Source: Tieghemiomyces parasiticus
Lineage: Eukaryota; Kickxellomycota; Dimargaritomycetes; Dimargaritales; Dimargaritaceae
Assembly: GCA_027575765.1 (NCBI GenBank)
Contig: JANBPT010000785.1
Span: forward strand, 1-23,155
Length of the DNA: 23,155 bases
Direction of reading: 5' to 3'
The notes below the pieces were generated by a model. That model searched no databases and was not told the origin of the DNA. It was given only the letters and a program-made list of their open reading frames with translations. Positions within the stretch are counted from its first letter, which is position 1; each line of letters begins with the position of its first letter. Both the position numbers and the translations under genes were made by a program. Shown here piece by piece: positions 9,716 to 20,467 of this stretch.

Positions 9716-10279
9716 CGGTAGTAACTAGGTTTAGACAAGTGAAGGCTGAGAGGGCCTTGTATCGTGCAAAATGGTGTTAGCGCGGGATTCTCAGGCGCAG
9801 TGAGGAGCTGGTCAAGCAGATGGGCAAGTATGGGGGTCTCGTTAGATAGACAAGGAGGTGACGATGCAAGAGGCGAAAGGTGTAAGGTAGAAAATCTAGG
9901 CATGTAGTATTCACGCCATGGCACCCAGCATAGTCCTGTCATCCATATCAAGACGAGATGCACCAGAGACGCAGCCGTGATTAATCTGCTTCCCTCGTGG
10001 ATCCAAGGGTGGCCCATAGCGACACTCCGACGACGGCGACATTGGAGGGCGCAGTCCCACATCCACTGCCTCTGGACCTTCACATCCTTTACCATGCACT
10101 GCTGACCTGTTAATCAGCATTCCTTCACGTACCCCTACCCAATCCCCATCTCCCTTTTTCCAGTCCCTCCAAGGTTGTCGCCATCGGTTAACCACACTCC
10201 CTACATTACCAGCCCCGGCATTGCTTTCATCCGCTATCGCCAACTCCTCCACCCACATCCTCATTCTCGTACTCTAGCC
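9716..10279. promoter_or_regulatory. Bidirectional intergenic promoter region between MED20 and RPN8
   Basis: These 564 bp separate the ATG of MED20 (minus strand) from the ATG of RPN8 (plus strand) and must hold both promoters. No clear TATA box is seen on either side. The 130 bp before RPN8 are pyrimidine-rich, as expected of a 5' leader. A long minus-strand frame crosses the region but is not coding, since the true MED20 start lies inside it. Confidence 0.6.
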
Positions 10280-11559
10280 ATGCCGACAACTACACAGACT
10301 TTGGCCCCGAAGAAGGTCATTGTGCATCCGCTGGTGCTACTGTCTGTGGTCGACCACTATAACCGCGTGGCGCCCAGCTCCAACAAGCGTGTGGTCGGCG
10401 TGCTACTCGGCCAGGCCGACGGTAACGTGGTCAATGTAGCTAACAGTTTCGCCGGTAAGTGCACTGCAATCCGAGGGTCCGACCGATTCTTCATGCCCCT
10501 GGGGAGAGGCCCATGTTAGCGACCCTGTCGACGTTTTGCACTCACCCTGTTAAATCTACCCATTCACGCCTCATCCCGTCGCTTATCCAGTCCCCTTCGA
10601 AGAGGACGACAAAGGCAACTGCGTATGGTTCCTGGACCACGTCTACGTCGAGACGATGCGGGACATGTACAAGAAAGTCAACAGTAAGTAACGCGATCGG
10701 CCCGTACTCTTCTAAACTACCGTTCAGGACCTTCATGGCTGGACTTCTCAAACCATCTATCTTGACACCTTCCTCATCTCACCCCTACCACCCTTCACTT
10801 TCGATATATTTGCATATATATATATTTGTACTCTCAGCCAAGGAACGTCTGGTCGGCTGGTACCACAGCGGGCCCAAACTTCGCAACGCTGACTTGGAAA
10901 TCAACGAGCTCTTCAAGCGGTACACGACGGACCCGGTCCTAGTGATTGTAAACGTGAAGCCCAAGGACGACATTGGGATCCCGACCGACGCCTACTTTGC
11001 GGTGGAGGAAATTCACGACGACGGCACGGCCACTACGCGCACCTTTATGCACGCACCCTCCGAAATCGCCGCCGAGGAGGCCGAAGAAATCGGGGTCGAG
11101 CATCTGCTGCGCGATGTTAAGGACAACGCGGTCGGATCCCTATCCACGCGGGTCAAGCACCAGCTCAACTCCCTCAAAGGCCTGGAGCGCCGGCTCCAGG
11201 AGATCCGCGAGTATCTTCTCAAGGTGGCCGACGGCAAACTCCCCGTCAACCACGAGATTGTGCATAACCTGCAAGACGTGTTTAATCTGCTACCCAACCT
11301 CGACGTACGCGACCTGACCACTACCCTTGCTGCCAAGACTAACGACCAGTACATGGTTACGTACCTGTCTTCCCTCGTCCGTGCCGTCATCGCCCTCCAT
11401 GAACTTATTAACAACAAGATTCAGAATAGTGAGACGGAAAACAGCCTCATCAACGGCCCCGAGGCCGACAAGGCGGCCGTTAGTGGGAAGGCTGATACGG
11501 AGGGTGCTGCGAAGGAGGAGGAGGAGAAGGACCAGGAAACGGCCAAGGACGACGCCTAA
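10280..11559 (+). CDS. RPN8: 26S proteasome regulatory subunit RPN8 (PSMD7), three exons
   Basis: The exons are 10280-10454, 10591-10683 and 10838-11559, with GT-AG introns of 136 and 154 bp. The joined frame is 329 codons plus TAA. Rpn8 is the structural MPN-domain partner of the deubiquitinase Rpn11 in the lid of the 26S proteasome. The MPN domain fills the first 180 residues: [19 protein letters not shown] at 11-29, the [10 protein letters not shown] motif, WFLDHVYVE, and [13 protein letters not shown] from about residue 92. That last motif lacks the metal-binding HxH-P pattern of catalytic JAMM enzymes, as is normal for Rpn8. [14 protein letters not shown] and a helical C-terminal half ([15 protein letters not shown]) follow, ending in an acidic Glu/Lys/Asp tail. 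The length fits the family. A (TA)n tract lies near the acceptor of intron 2. Confidence 0.97.
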
Positions 11560-12257
11560 TCAACCACGACCCGCCCCCCTTTTTTTAAGGTGGATTCAGC
11601 TCTCGTCCTCATTTGTCATATTCTTCTGGCTCTTTCCTTTCCTTTTTTTCCATAGCCGTATCTCCAAACTCCGCTTTGTCCCCAAGTAAAGTGCTGGTGG
11701 AAATTGAACCGCGAATAATTGTGAAGTGACCGTGGTGCAAGAGGCGAGTATTTCGGAATTTAAATAGTGCATTAATCGCTGCCGCCACGTCGGAGGTGTC
11801 CTTTGGCAGTGGCGGCCCTCCCCTTCCAAGAGTAACGTTATTTATGGAATAGGGCTGTCTATAACTTGGAGTTTGACAGCTGGGCACCGTTTCCATGGGT
11901 TATGGAAGGCTTGACCTGATTCGTCACGCGGTTCAGGTCTGTAGGCGCCCTGTCAAAAGTATGCTTTGCACACGCGTGGGTTGCGTGGGTATGGGCAAGT
12001 GACACCACGGGCGAGGGGTTCCCAGGGCGCGTCAGTAAGGGGCATAGCCTCGACCCTCTCGAATCCCATGAGGCATCAAGCATTTTAACCTCATTCCCTG
12101 GAATCTCTTTATCGCCTCCATTTAACCATACTTTAATTCTGTCTTTCTATTATATACATACACATTTATATTGCCGTTCAAAGGGGTCGCAGTTTCCGTG
12201 CCTGTCTCCAGTTTCTTATTACTCGTTCCATCCGCTGCCCGACGATTCCCTGCCGCC
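11560..12257. other. Intergenic region between RPN8 and NELF-C/D
   Basis: The first 130 bp are the 3' region of RPN8, with a T-run just after the stop. The last part is a pyrimidine-rich leader for the NELF-C/D gene, and an AT-rich TATATA tract sits near 12150, about 105 bp before that ATG. No further gene is visible. Confidence 0.5.
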
Positions 12258-15200
12258 ATGGAGGAAAACAAGGCCACGATCTACGAGCGTTCCAAGGCGA
12301 AAATGAACGCGACCGGTAAGTGGTGGACACGAATGGACCGCTAGAGAACTCGCCCCTACCACGCCTGACCATCCACTATGATAGCTGGCCAAGGCCATAG
12401 CCACCTGATAGAGCCCCGGCCTTGCAGCTGACACCTACCCACCACACAAAGGAGTATCATACTAATTCAATATCCACTCTACTTAATACCTGCCTCCTCC
12501 ATTCCCCCGTTCCTATCGCCACCTTCCCGAACCCTCACTGTCCCGATCCAGACTCGATTTTCGAGCCGACAGCCTATAATACCGTCGTAACCTTCCTCCG
12601 CAATGCAGGTGCACCGTTAGAGGCGGTGAGTCTCCTGGCCGGGAATTACCTCGGGCTGGGTTCCATGTGCAACCTGGTAGCCGACGAATGGTGCGGAATT
12701 TTGGGACTCGACGGCTCGCATATCGTCTACGAAGCCGCCAAATCGGTGATGCTTGAACGGTTCGATCCGGAGGCTATCGATAAAAAGTATATGGTTGACG
12801 GGGTAAGTGGAAAGGTGTGAGTTGTCGAATTTGCTTGGGGTGATGAGTGGTATATTCCTTTGTCGAGACGGGAGGGATTACCTGTTTTTATGATGGCGGT
12901 AACCCCTTTACCCGAAGCGGGTTCTAACTGTGTCTGTAATTATCACTTCCTCCCGCGCCCCTCTCCCTGGAAACAGCATCCGCCGACGTGGCTTGCTGGT
13001 ATGATCGAGGACCACCGTTGGCGCGCCACCATCTACGAGCTATCGGAACGGTATCCGCGAAGTTTGTTTCTCAACGCCGCCATCCAGCACATATCGCAGG
13101 CCGGTTACCAGTCCGAGATTACGAGCGCCACTACCGCGTCCAAGTACTTCAATATCTTCAACAATGTCGTACTCGACTCTTTCAAGCGCCTGCGCAATGC
13201 AAACGAGTCGAATTTCCAGGCCCGGTTTGAGCCTTTGGCGGTACGTATCTGGGCGTGAGAGGGGTTCAGTGTAGCTCTATTTTTTATCCGTCATCAACTT
13301 ATTAGCAGAAAAACAACAAGAAGCCACCAAGTGGCCACCGACTGAGGTATTACTTGGCGACTCATCCCACTATACCCGTTTCTCCTCGTACCGCCCCCCC
13401 CGCACTCGATATCCCAATCCACAGAAAATATGCGCCCAGAACGAACATACCTACTTTGCAGCTCAGGCTGTCATCCGGGACTTGCTTAAGGACGACCCGA
13501 TTGGAAACTACCCCCTAAAGCGCGTCTCAAACGAACTTGAAAAGGCCGCCTCGCGGCGCCACAATAAGTAAGTGTTGGCCGAGTACAATGCACCTCAATT
13601 TTAAAAGCATCCGTGCATGCCATTGTTGGTGGACAGACGAACCTAGGATATCCACTGATAGGCAGCTCTTTTCCGTATCTCTTTTCCCTACCCTTGCACT
13701 CCATGTGCCATTTACCAGGCCGCCACTGTTGGGCAACATGAACCTCCTGTTGGCCGGGCTCCCGCTCTTCAATAGTGATGTATCCACCGCGATCCTGTCC
13801 ATCAAGCAGAAGGGCGAGCTGTCCCCGGGCCACGTTGTTGCGGTAAGCTACCTCTGGACGCTCGCATCCTTAGGACACAACATAGTCACCTCCAAGCGTT
13901 GTACTCAGGGATGGAGGGAAACTGAAATCACCGGGTACCAATCTTGCCTAACCCTCCTTAACTTGCCTGCGCCCGCCGACTCCTCACCATCCTTTTATCC
14001 AGTTGTACAAGGCCTACAGCGGACCCAGCCCACCGCCGATCGAGTACCTGCAGGACATGACCGTGATCGATTTCTTGCTCAACAGTGTGTACTACCCGCC
14101 ACCCGACACGGGCCGAGCGACGGTGAGTGGGGCCGGCCTCCGTCCGGAAATCAAGGACAAGTATATTTGGCTCCTCTCGCGGATCGTCAGTACGACCTCC
14201 AACCCGCTGGACTCCAGCAGTAGCCCGTCGACCGCGGACCAAACGCCCGACCACACCTACGCACGCCTCGTCGATCTTGAGAAACGCCTGCCCGTGCAGC
14301 CCAACGCGACCGATTTTGCCCAGGTCTCGGGGACCGTGATTGAGCAGTTTCTCGACCTCCCCATTCTTGCCGCCGCCGTCGTCGTCTGGGTGCGCTATGT
14401 CTTGCACGATGAGAATCACTACTATTATGGGACCTATTTCCGTCTGGCCGAAACCCCCGTGCCTCATCTACTGCTCGAGGAAATCGCCTACCGCCATCCG
14501 GTCCTCCATGCCCGCGTGTTCCAGGCGTACCGCGAGGTGTTTGCGGCGAAGATTAATACCCTCGGACCGGCCCTGATGGTACGTTAGGTTCCTATTTATC
14601 GATTTTTCTCCGCTAGATGATACACTCGGGGTCGGTGTGGAACAAGTATATCATTATTATTTTTTGATACGTGGGCCCTTGACTAACCTATATTTTACCT
14701 CATATGTCGCTACCCACTAATTCCATTCGCCCTTTGTGACCGTAGACGGCCCTGCAAAAGTCAGTCGTCGACCAGATGCTAAATCTGATGACATTTGGCT
14801 ATTGCCTCCCAATTCTGCAATTTATCAAGCGAGTACAGCGCAAGATCGATGAGAGTCTAACGGTACACTTTGTGCGAAGGGTAAGTCACCGCATCCTCTC
14901 CTACCGTGCCACTCGTTAAGGAAGCCGGTGGGCTACACACTACCGTCACTCATGTATATATATATATATTTGAAACGCTCGTCACGGGATGGAACATTCA
15001 CCACCCCTTCCGTGCATTAATTAAGGACGGTGGTGGGGAAGAGTGTGGTCACCTCGGCGGGCATGTGATTCGAAAGGCCCAGGAACCCGGATAGCGAATC
15101 AACTGACAGCGGCCCAGAGCCTGGTGGATACATTATGGCTATTGTTATTATTTCGTTATTCTCTCGCGATGTCATTTGTGGGGCGGGAAAGGTTTCCTAG

Positions 15201-15770
15201 TGCCCCCCATCCCAATCTGACCAAACTGGTCGCCACCCTGGCACACAGTATCAACCACAATTATCAAACACGATGTACCATGCCTTTATGTGCTCATTTC
15301 GCCTTCCCCCCCCCCGGAATACTTCCCCCTCCCTCCCCTTCGCAGGTGCTCGAAATGATCGAGGCGCCCTATTCGGTCGCCGTCATTTCTTCCCTGGCTG
15401 AGATTACCGAGCCCGTGGCCAAGACCGTGGTGGACATGTCAGAGCACCACCTGACGCTCTTAAATTTTGTTGGTAAGACCTATCTGTGCCAATCAGAAGT
15501 CACTGTGGTTGGCTTTGTTAAAAGAACGAGGAGGAGGTGATAACGTATCGCAAGATCCCAACGCTAACCTGTCGATTGTATTGCTGTGTCAACCGCGCAC
15601 GCGGCCACCTTTTCATCCGCCATCATCTCCTCCTCCATCACCCTCAACCAGACGAACTCCTAAACAATACCGCCGAGGCCCTCGTCGCGGGGGATACCCT
15701 GCCAACGGAAACGCGGGAAACTTTGGAACGCATCAACAATGCCATTCCCTCCGCCGGCCCCTTGGGTTAA
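12258..15770 (+). CDS. NELFCD: Negative elongation factor subunit C/D (NELF-C/D, TH1-like), nine exons
   Basis: The exons are 12258-12315, 12552-12802, 12977-13240, 13425-13567, 13719-13842, 14003-14578, 14746-14880, 15346-15472 and 15652-15770. Every phase closes, giving 598 codons plus TAA, close to the roughly 590 residues of animal NELF-C/D. NELF holds RNA polymerase II in promoter-proximal pausing together with DSIF; the C/D subunit bridges NELF-A and NELF-B. Conserved stretches in order include the DSIFEPTAYNTVVTFL region (from residue 20) and PPTWLAGMIEDHRW (from 105). AGYQSEITS and EHTYFAAQA follow, then LYKAYSGPSPPPIEYL (from 281). LILHETPVHL-like residues appear as AETPVPHLLLEEIAYRHP, then DQMLNLMTFGYCLPILQFIK and VLEMIEAPYS (from 518). 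The start ATG has a GCCGCCATGG context. The gene lies 698 bp after RPN8 on the same strand. Exon joins were made by hand; the family call is strong. Confidence 0.93.
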
Positions 15771-17174
15771 ATTTGGCCCAGCCATTATCCTACCCTGTAG
15801 CGTGATATATGCTAGTCGAATCCACCGTCCCACGTCCCTTCCTTCCTTGGCCGATTTACAAATTTGTCACGCTGGCAGGACTGCACACTGGATTCTCTAT
15901 CCCCCTCCCACCTAAGGCGACTATCCGGGTCTGTACCAAGTCGCTGTCTGTGCAAACGTCTTACCATGGCCGGCTCTTCTTCTCCCTTTGCGTTATGTAT
16001 TTAGTCGACTGTTCTCTTTCCTTACTATCCGTATGATGAAATATGAAGTTGTAATTCCCCATTCGGCCCAATATCTTTTGGCGAACGCAAGAAACAACTC
16101 TCGCAGGATAACCTTGATAAAGGATGCCTCTGGTCCGACAATGGCTGACCACCCCATGGCGTACTTGGCGCCTGTTTTCAGGTCTAGCATACGAAGCGAC
16201 CTCCGTCGGGAGATAATTTACCGCAACCCCTGGTTTCTAAAAAGTGTAGGTTGTTACCGTTTGCGCCCGTAAACAAGCTTTTACCCGAACCGCGGGGCCC
16301 TTCTGAATTCTTGATTGGGAAGGTTTCATCGGATTAATTGAATATTTTACAGGTTTGTAAGTGATGGCACGCCAATTGTGAATGCCCGGAATGACTCCGG
16401 CTTCACATTCCATTTCCGAAGATTTCCTAGACAGAAAACGTCCCATATTCATTACGTCAGGCGCCGAGGGTTTCGGATCTAATAGTTTTATGGTTTTTCG
16501 GGGGGGGAGGAAGCTGCCCAGGCAGGGCTGCAGGCCTAGAGATGCGAAAGCGGAAATCAGATAATTGTACAGCGTAGAGGAGGGAAAGAGAAGGACAGAA
16601 TGGAGCTGGCTGGTTACGACGAATAGCTAAAGCTGGCCTGGTCAACTGACCTGGGAGACCAGGATGATATCGTTGAGGAGGCGTTTAACTGTGAAAGGCA
16701 GAAAGGTTACTTTGAGGTATAAACAGCGGCAAGTTTGACACAATCGAGTGCAAAAGTGATTGAAAAAGCAAAGGAGACTAGGAAGGTTGGTTGGTCGGTC
16801 AAACAGTTAAGGGAGGGGCCACGATATACAGTGCGGACACGCAATAATCGCGACGGGGGTGACCCAGTAGCATCGGCGGCCAGTGCAAATAATGAAGAGA
16901 TCGGTTCCTAAACATCCAGCCGGATCCACATTAGCGCGTGAACCCACCAGCTATAGAGTGAATGTATGTGGGTGTGCATCAGCGGGTGTGGAAGATCAAG
17001 GTGGCGGAACGAGGTGCGATACGGTAACACTACCCTCCTTACCTCCACCAAAAGTGCAGGGTAGCGCAGGTATGATCCGCCAGCGACGATGGTGGTGAGA
17101 AGGAAGGGGATAGGGTGACATGTGGTGCACAAACTGTGCAGTGAGAAGGCCAAAAACTAGAGACGGGCTGGGGA
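15771..17174. other. Intergenic region, 1.4 kb
   Basis: No supported gene. A 60-codon plus-strand frame (16382-16564) and a 71-codon minus-strand frame (16237-16452) overlap and neither is recognisable. One minus-strand segment at about 16658-16695 is framed by an acceptor-like and a donor-like site (see findings). The part near 17174 is 3' sequence of the minus-strand gene that follows. Confidence 0.45.
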
Positions 17175-17555
17175 TCAAAACTGGCACTGAATGAAGAGCT
17201 GGTTATGTGCAAAGGGCGTAACCGACACATAGCAGATTGGGTACTCGTCAAAGTATTCGAGGAAAGCCACACGGGCCCGGTCGTCGGCGAGGATGCGGGT
17301 AGACTGGCTGATAATCCGGGCATCGGAAGACTGCCGAGCCCAGTTGTCGAGATAATACGGGTAGATAACCATCTGGTCGCCCTGGATCTTAAACTGCACG
17401 GCCTTGGTGTTGGTCATGAAGGCCTGAAGACTAACCGCCAGGATAGCTTCGCCCAATGTCTCGACCTGGGAATACCGCGGCTTGGGCGTCGTTTGTACGA
17501 CGGGGGGGCTGACGGGGGGCTGGTCAGGCATATAGCGGGTGGGACTGGCGAACAT
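17175..17555 (-). CDS. Uncharacterised 126-residue protein
   Basis: A minus-strand frame of 126 codons that I do not recognise. The first 25 or so residues are Pro-rich and look disordered. The rest reads like one small folded domain of mixed helices and strands. It runs from RYSQVETLGEAILAVSLQAF, a likely amphipathic helix at about 27-46, through VQFKIQGDQMVIYPYYLDNW to a C-terminus of YPICYVSVTPF...IQCQF. There is no signal peptide, membrane helix or catalytic motif. A TATA-like element lies about 300 bp upstream on the same strand. The ATG at 17555 is directly preceded by ten Cs and followed by TTCGCCAG, so this could instead be the polypyrimidine tract and acceptor of an intron. The ATG at 17531 (residue 9) is an alternative start. 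The composition and lack of overlap with any better frame support a real gene. Confidence 0.6.
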   Translation of the reverse strand: MFASPTRYMPDQPPVSPPVVQTTPKPRYSQVETLGEAILAVSLQAFMTNTKAVQFKIQGDQMVIYPYYLDNWARQSSDARIISQSTRILADDRARVAFLEYFDEYPICYVSVTPFAHNQLFIQCQF

Positions 17556-17855
17556 GGGGGGGGGGAAGTGAGAGGCGTGGTAGGTACGGCGAGCGATTGG
17601 AAAAAGGGATATCGACTAGGCCGTAGGTGGGATAAAAAAGGCCGCGTTCGGTTTCGAGCGAAGCAGAAATGTAAAGTATCGGAGGGGTGGAGGCTAGCAA
17701 TTTGCCTAGTTGTAAGGGCAATCTATACGGCCATTCCCAGCGGATTGGTGGGGCAAGAAGTCGAAAAAGACGCTGAAATCTGTGGTGATACTAGTCAAGG
17801 GGTAGCAAGCGAAGCATGAGGAATGAGGGGGACGGATAGTCGGCGCCGGTCGGAG

Positions 17856-17867
17856 TATTTATATATA
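17856..17867 (-). promoter_or_regulatory. TATA-like element upstream of the 126-residue gene
   Basis: On the minus strand this reads TATATATAAATA. It lies about 300 bp before the ATG at 17555. The transcript leader would be pyrimidine-rich and would contain two very short upstream frames (8 and 3 codons). Confidence 0.5.
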
Positions 17868-20467
17868 CGGTGGGGACACGATCACCGATAAGCCGTCAGG
17901 GAGTAGACGGGGAGAAGGGTGAAAGGGGGTGCGTTATGTGCATCCATGGACTTAATTTTGGTCTTCCCATTCACCTTCTTTGGCTGCCTACGCGGCCGAC
18001 CAGGCCGTGCTCCCTCTGCCTGCCCCCCCATTAAGACCATCCCTTACCACCAGTGCGGCGTGTGTCCCCTCCCCATTCTCCTTGCCCCACGAAACCGCGG
18101 GAACCCGCCGGGCGACAGTGGGAGACCGCCTCCCTTCCACCATTGCAGTAAAGGGAATGTTGCTCATTATCATTGGGCCACTGGTGCCGACTCATAATCA
18201 CCTATTCCACCTGGGCATACGTTGTCCATCGCATTTTATCTTCCTTTTTCGGTCAATGGCTTTAGGACCAGCCCCTCGTCACTCCGTGCGGTACAACGTA
18301 GGGCCACGCGCAACGCCGTCGGGTGTGAAGGGGGACATGAATACCCGGTAACAACAGATGTTGGCCCCGCATCCCCAAGCTCCTAAACAGCCCCTTGCCT
18401 AAACATTACGTCCGGGGGCAGATAGACGGCATCAGTGGTGACTCAAAGTTACTGTCGCTGTATCGGCACCATGTACCGCCATGAGGATGCCTGGAAGCTG
18501 AAGCGCGAGAAGGCAAGTATATTTATTTTGTTGTTGAGTAAATTGCGGACGGGTCTGGCAACACGGGTGGCAGTTCGACGTTGGGCTTGGAACGCAGCGC
18601 GCATAAAAGTTTGGCTACTAACGGCCAATGCTGCACTGGCGGTTAGCTGGGATGCGGACGTGGAGGCCTGGGTAGGGATAGCCTAGGGCGAGTCGCCTAG
18701 CGCCAGCATTTAGTCGCTAGGGGGAGGGGGCATCAGTCACTACAGATTATATTAGTGATGGGTGCTTCTTACTCGCTACAACGATGCGGTTTCTTAGTCG
18801 CTCCTCCCCCTAGGTCCACTACAACGAATAACACTGTAGTATCTCCACTGCATGTCCTGGTCTTACGAGAGCCGCAATGGAAGGCATGGCCAGTCAGCGT
18901 GGGGGAGGTAAGGTGAGTGGGGATGAGTATAACATGGCTCCCTATGTACGGGGTCACCTGTTCAGGTGGCATTTCCATGCCACTCACACCCTTCAGACCC
19001 TCACAGCTCGTGTGGTAGGGACTGTACCGGCGACCTGTTGGTAAGCAAGACTGGCCAAGCGGGGAGAGTGTCGAAATTCATTGGGGGGGGGGTGAATTAA
19101 CCACTAGCCACGCCTTCCTGCTAGTCCTGCGGAAGCCAGTCAAGAGTCCTCAGATATAGTGGGTAGCTTAGCTTATTTGTTGACCTTTTCCGCCGCCTTG
19201 TAAGAATTTTTGAGGAGCGGATAATGCAATCGTCTATAACACATTCCGGGCTTCAGTCGTTTCCTTTCATCCTCAACAAAGTGCCGATACCGTCTGCTGT
19301 TTGATCCTGGCGTATGAATGGGCTGCTAAGGCGCCATGGCCACTCCAAGGATTTCCCCTCCGGGCTGGATGTTATATGTGTACTAGTCTAAACTGTATGC
19401 GCACGCATACCCCTTATCCACCCCCAAATCTCCAAAGGTTCGCCTGTGACGCATATACTTTCGGCAATGGTCCCATCCCCTTTTTGAACCCGCCGGCGTG
19501 GTCGCTGCGCTGACCGGCGACGGAAGCCACGCATTGATGGAGCACGGTTTGGCTGACAAGTGCAAGCTGCGCCTTGCGTCAACTCACAGACTAGCAAAAG
19601 AGAGTGGTCTCATTGAGTCAGTGGGTACGCGGCTCGGTCGGTGACTCTGCCCTCTCCATCCGTATCATTGGGGAGGGGGCAGCGTCCCAGTTGCGGCACG
19701 ACCTGGCCATCAAAGTTCACCGCATGGGATTCGTGTAGATGGGTGGTGACGCATACAACCAGTCGACTGCTTGTGAGTACGGCTCGATAACGGCGACCAT
19801 AATCAAGAAGGGGGGCAATTGCTTACCTGTGTCCTGCCATACATCCAGTCACTGAATGCTTTATAATTTTTGGCCTCGGATGGGTGCATACTTTCGCCCT
19901 CGGCTTCTCTTCGGGGCGATTACCAGTCCCCCTCCCCCAAAAATACATAACCGGCCATGCCCCTATCTATCGGCTCAGCGACCTCAAGGTTGGTCAAGTT
20001 TGGTATGAGTGGAGGGTGGTAATCATGCATATAACCCACCCAGGCTAGCTTGGCAGGTCGTTTCTCCTTTCACCGTGACCCTTTCTTCACCTGACCGACC
20101 GACGACCGGGACGGTCAATTTCACACCCCTCTCTATCAATCACGCCCACCTTCCAATCCCCATCTACCACCTCCACCAGCGACTAGCAGTGCATACGCGG
20201 CACCACCCTTCGGTCCGCACCCCTACCATGGACTATATGCCCCAACTTCCCTCCCCTTCGCCGGCTAGCCATGTCATCAAACAGTGAGATATAAGGCCCG
20301 TACCAGCTACCCCCGCGGGTGCACTGTCCTAATATTTCCTTTCCGGACGCGTAAATAGCTATTCCTTCACTCACCTTACCACTCGGTTGTTTCGCACTGT
20401 CAGTCCTAGCCTGCGCTTACGACCTTATCCTCCCTGCACCGTTTAGTTCGAACCTCATACGATCACC
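17868..20467. other. Intergenic region, 2.6 kb
   Basis: No gene can be supported. There are scattered short frames, including one of 83 codons at 18435-18686, a direct plus inverted repeat at 18710-18813, and a run of ten Gs at 19083-19092. The last 400 bp become pyrimidine-rich and are probably the leader and promoter of DMC1. They include a weak TATAA at 20290 and a 19-codon upstream frame at 20228-20287 with an ACCATGG context. Confidence 0.5.
18710..18813. repeat. Paired short direct and inverted repeat
   Basis: TTAGTCGCT occurs at 18710-18718 and again at 18794-18802. CTAGGGGGAGG at 18717-18727 is the exact reverse complement of CCTCCCCCTAG at 18803-18813. The arms are 75 bp apart. This could fold as a long hairpin or mark the ends of a very small inserted element; no function is known. 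Confidence 0.6.

Noticed and set aside
9169..10095. A 308-codon minus-strand frame read as one protein
   Set aside because: Only the part up to 9592 matches MED20. The upstream part is intron 1 and promoter sequence, the last part runs into intron 2, and the real start is the 14-nt exon at 9715-9702.
10459..10837. The in-frame upstream extension of the large RPN8 exon
   Set aside because: This reads through both introns and across exon 2 in the wrong frame; the spliced model restores the complete MPN domain.
10838..11559. RPN11 or another catalytic JAMM protease
   Set aside because: The WYHSGP motif lacks the metal-binding HxH-P arrangement, and the C-terminal half matches Rpn8.
17205..17819. 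Plus-strand 204-codon frame
   Set aside because: It is antisense to the 126-residue gene and crosses its leader; no ATG-led, domain-like content is seen. It stays a weak alternative.
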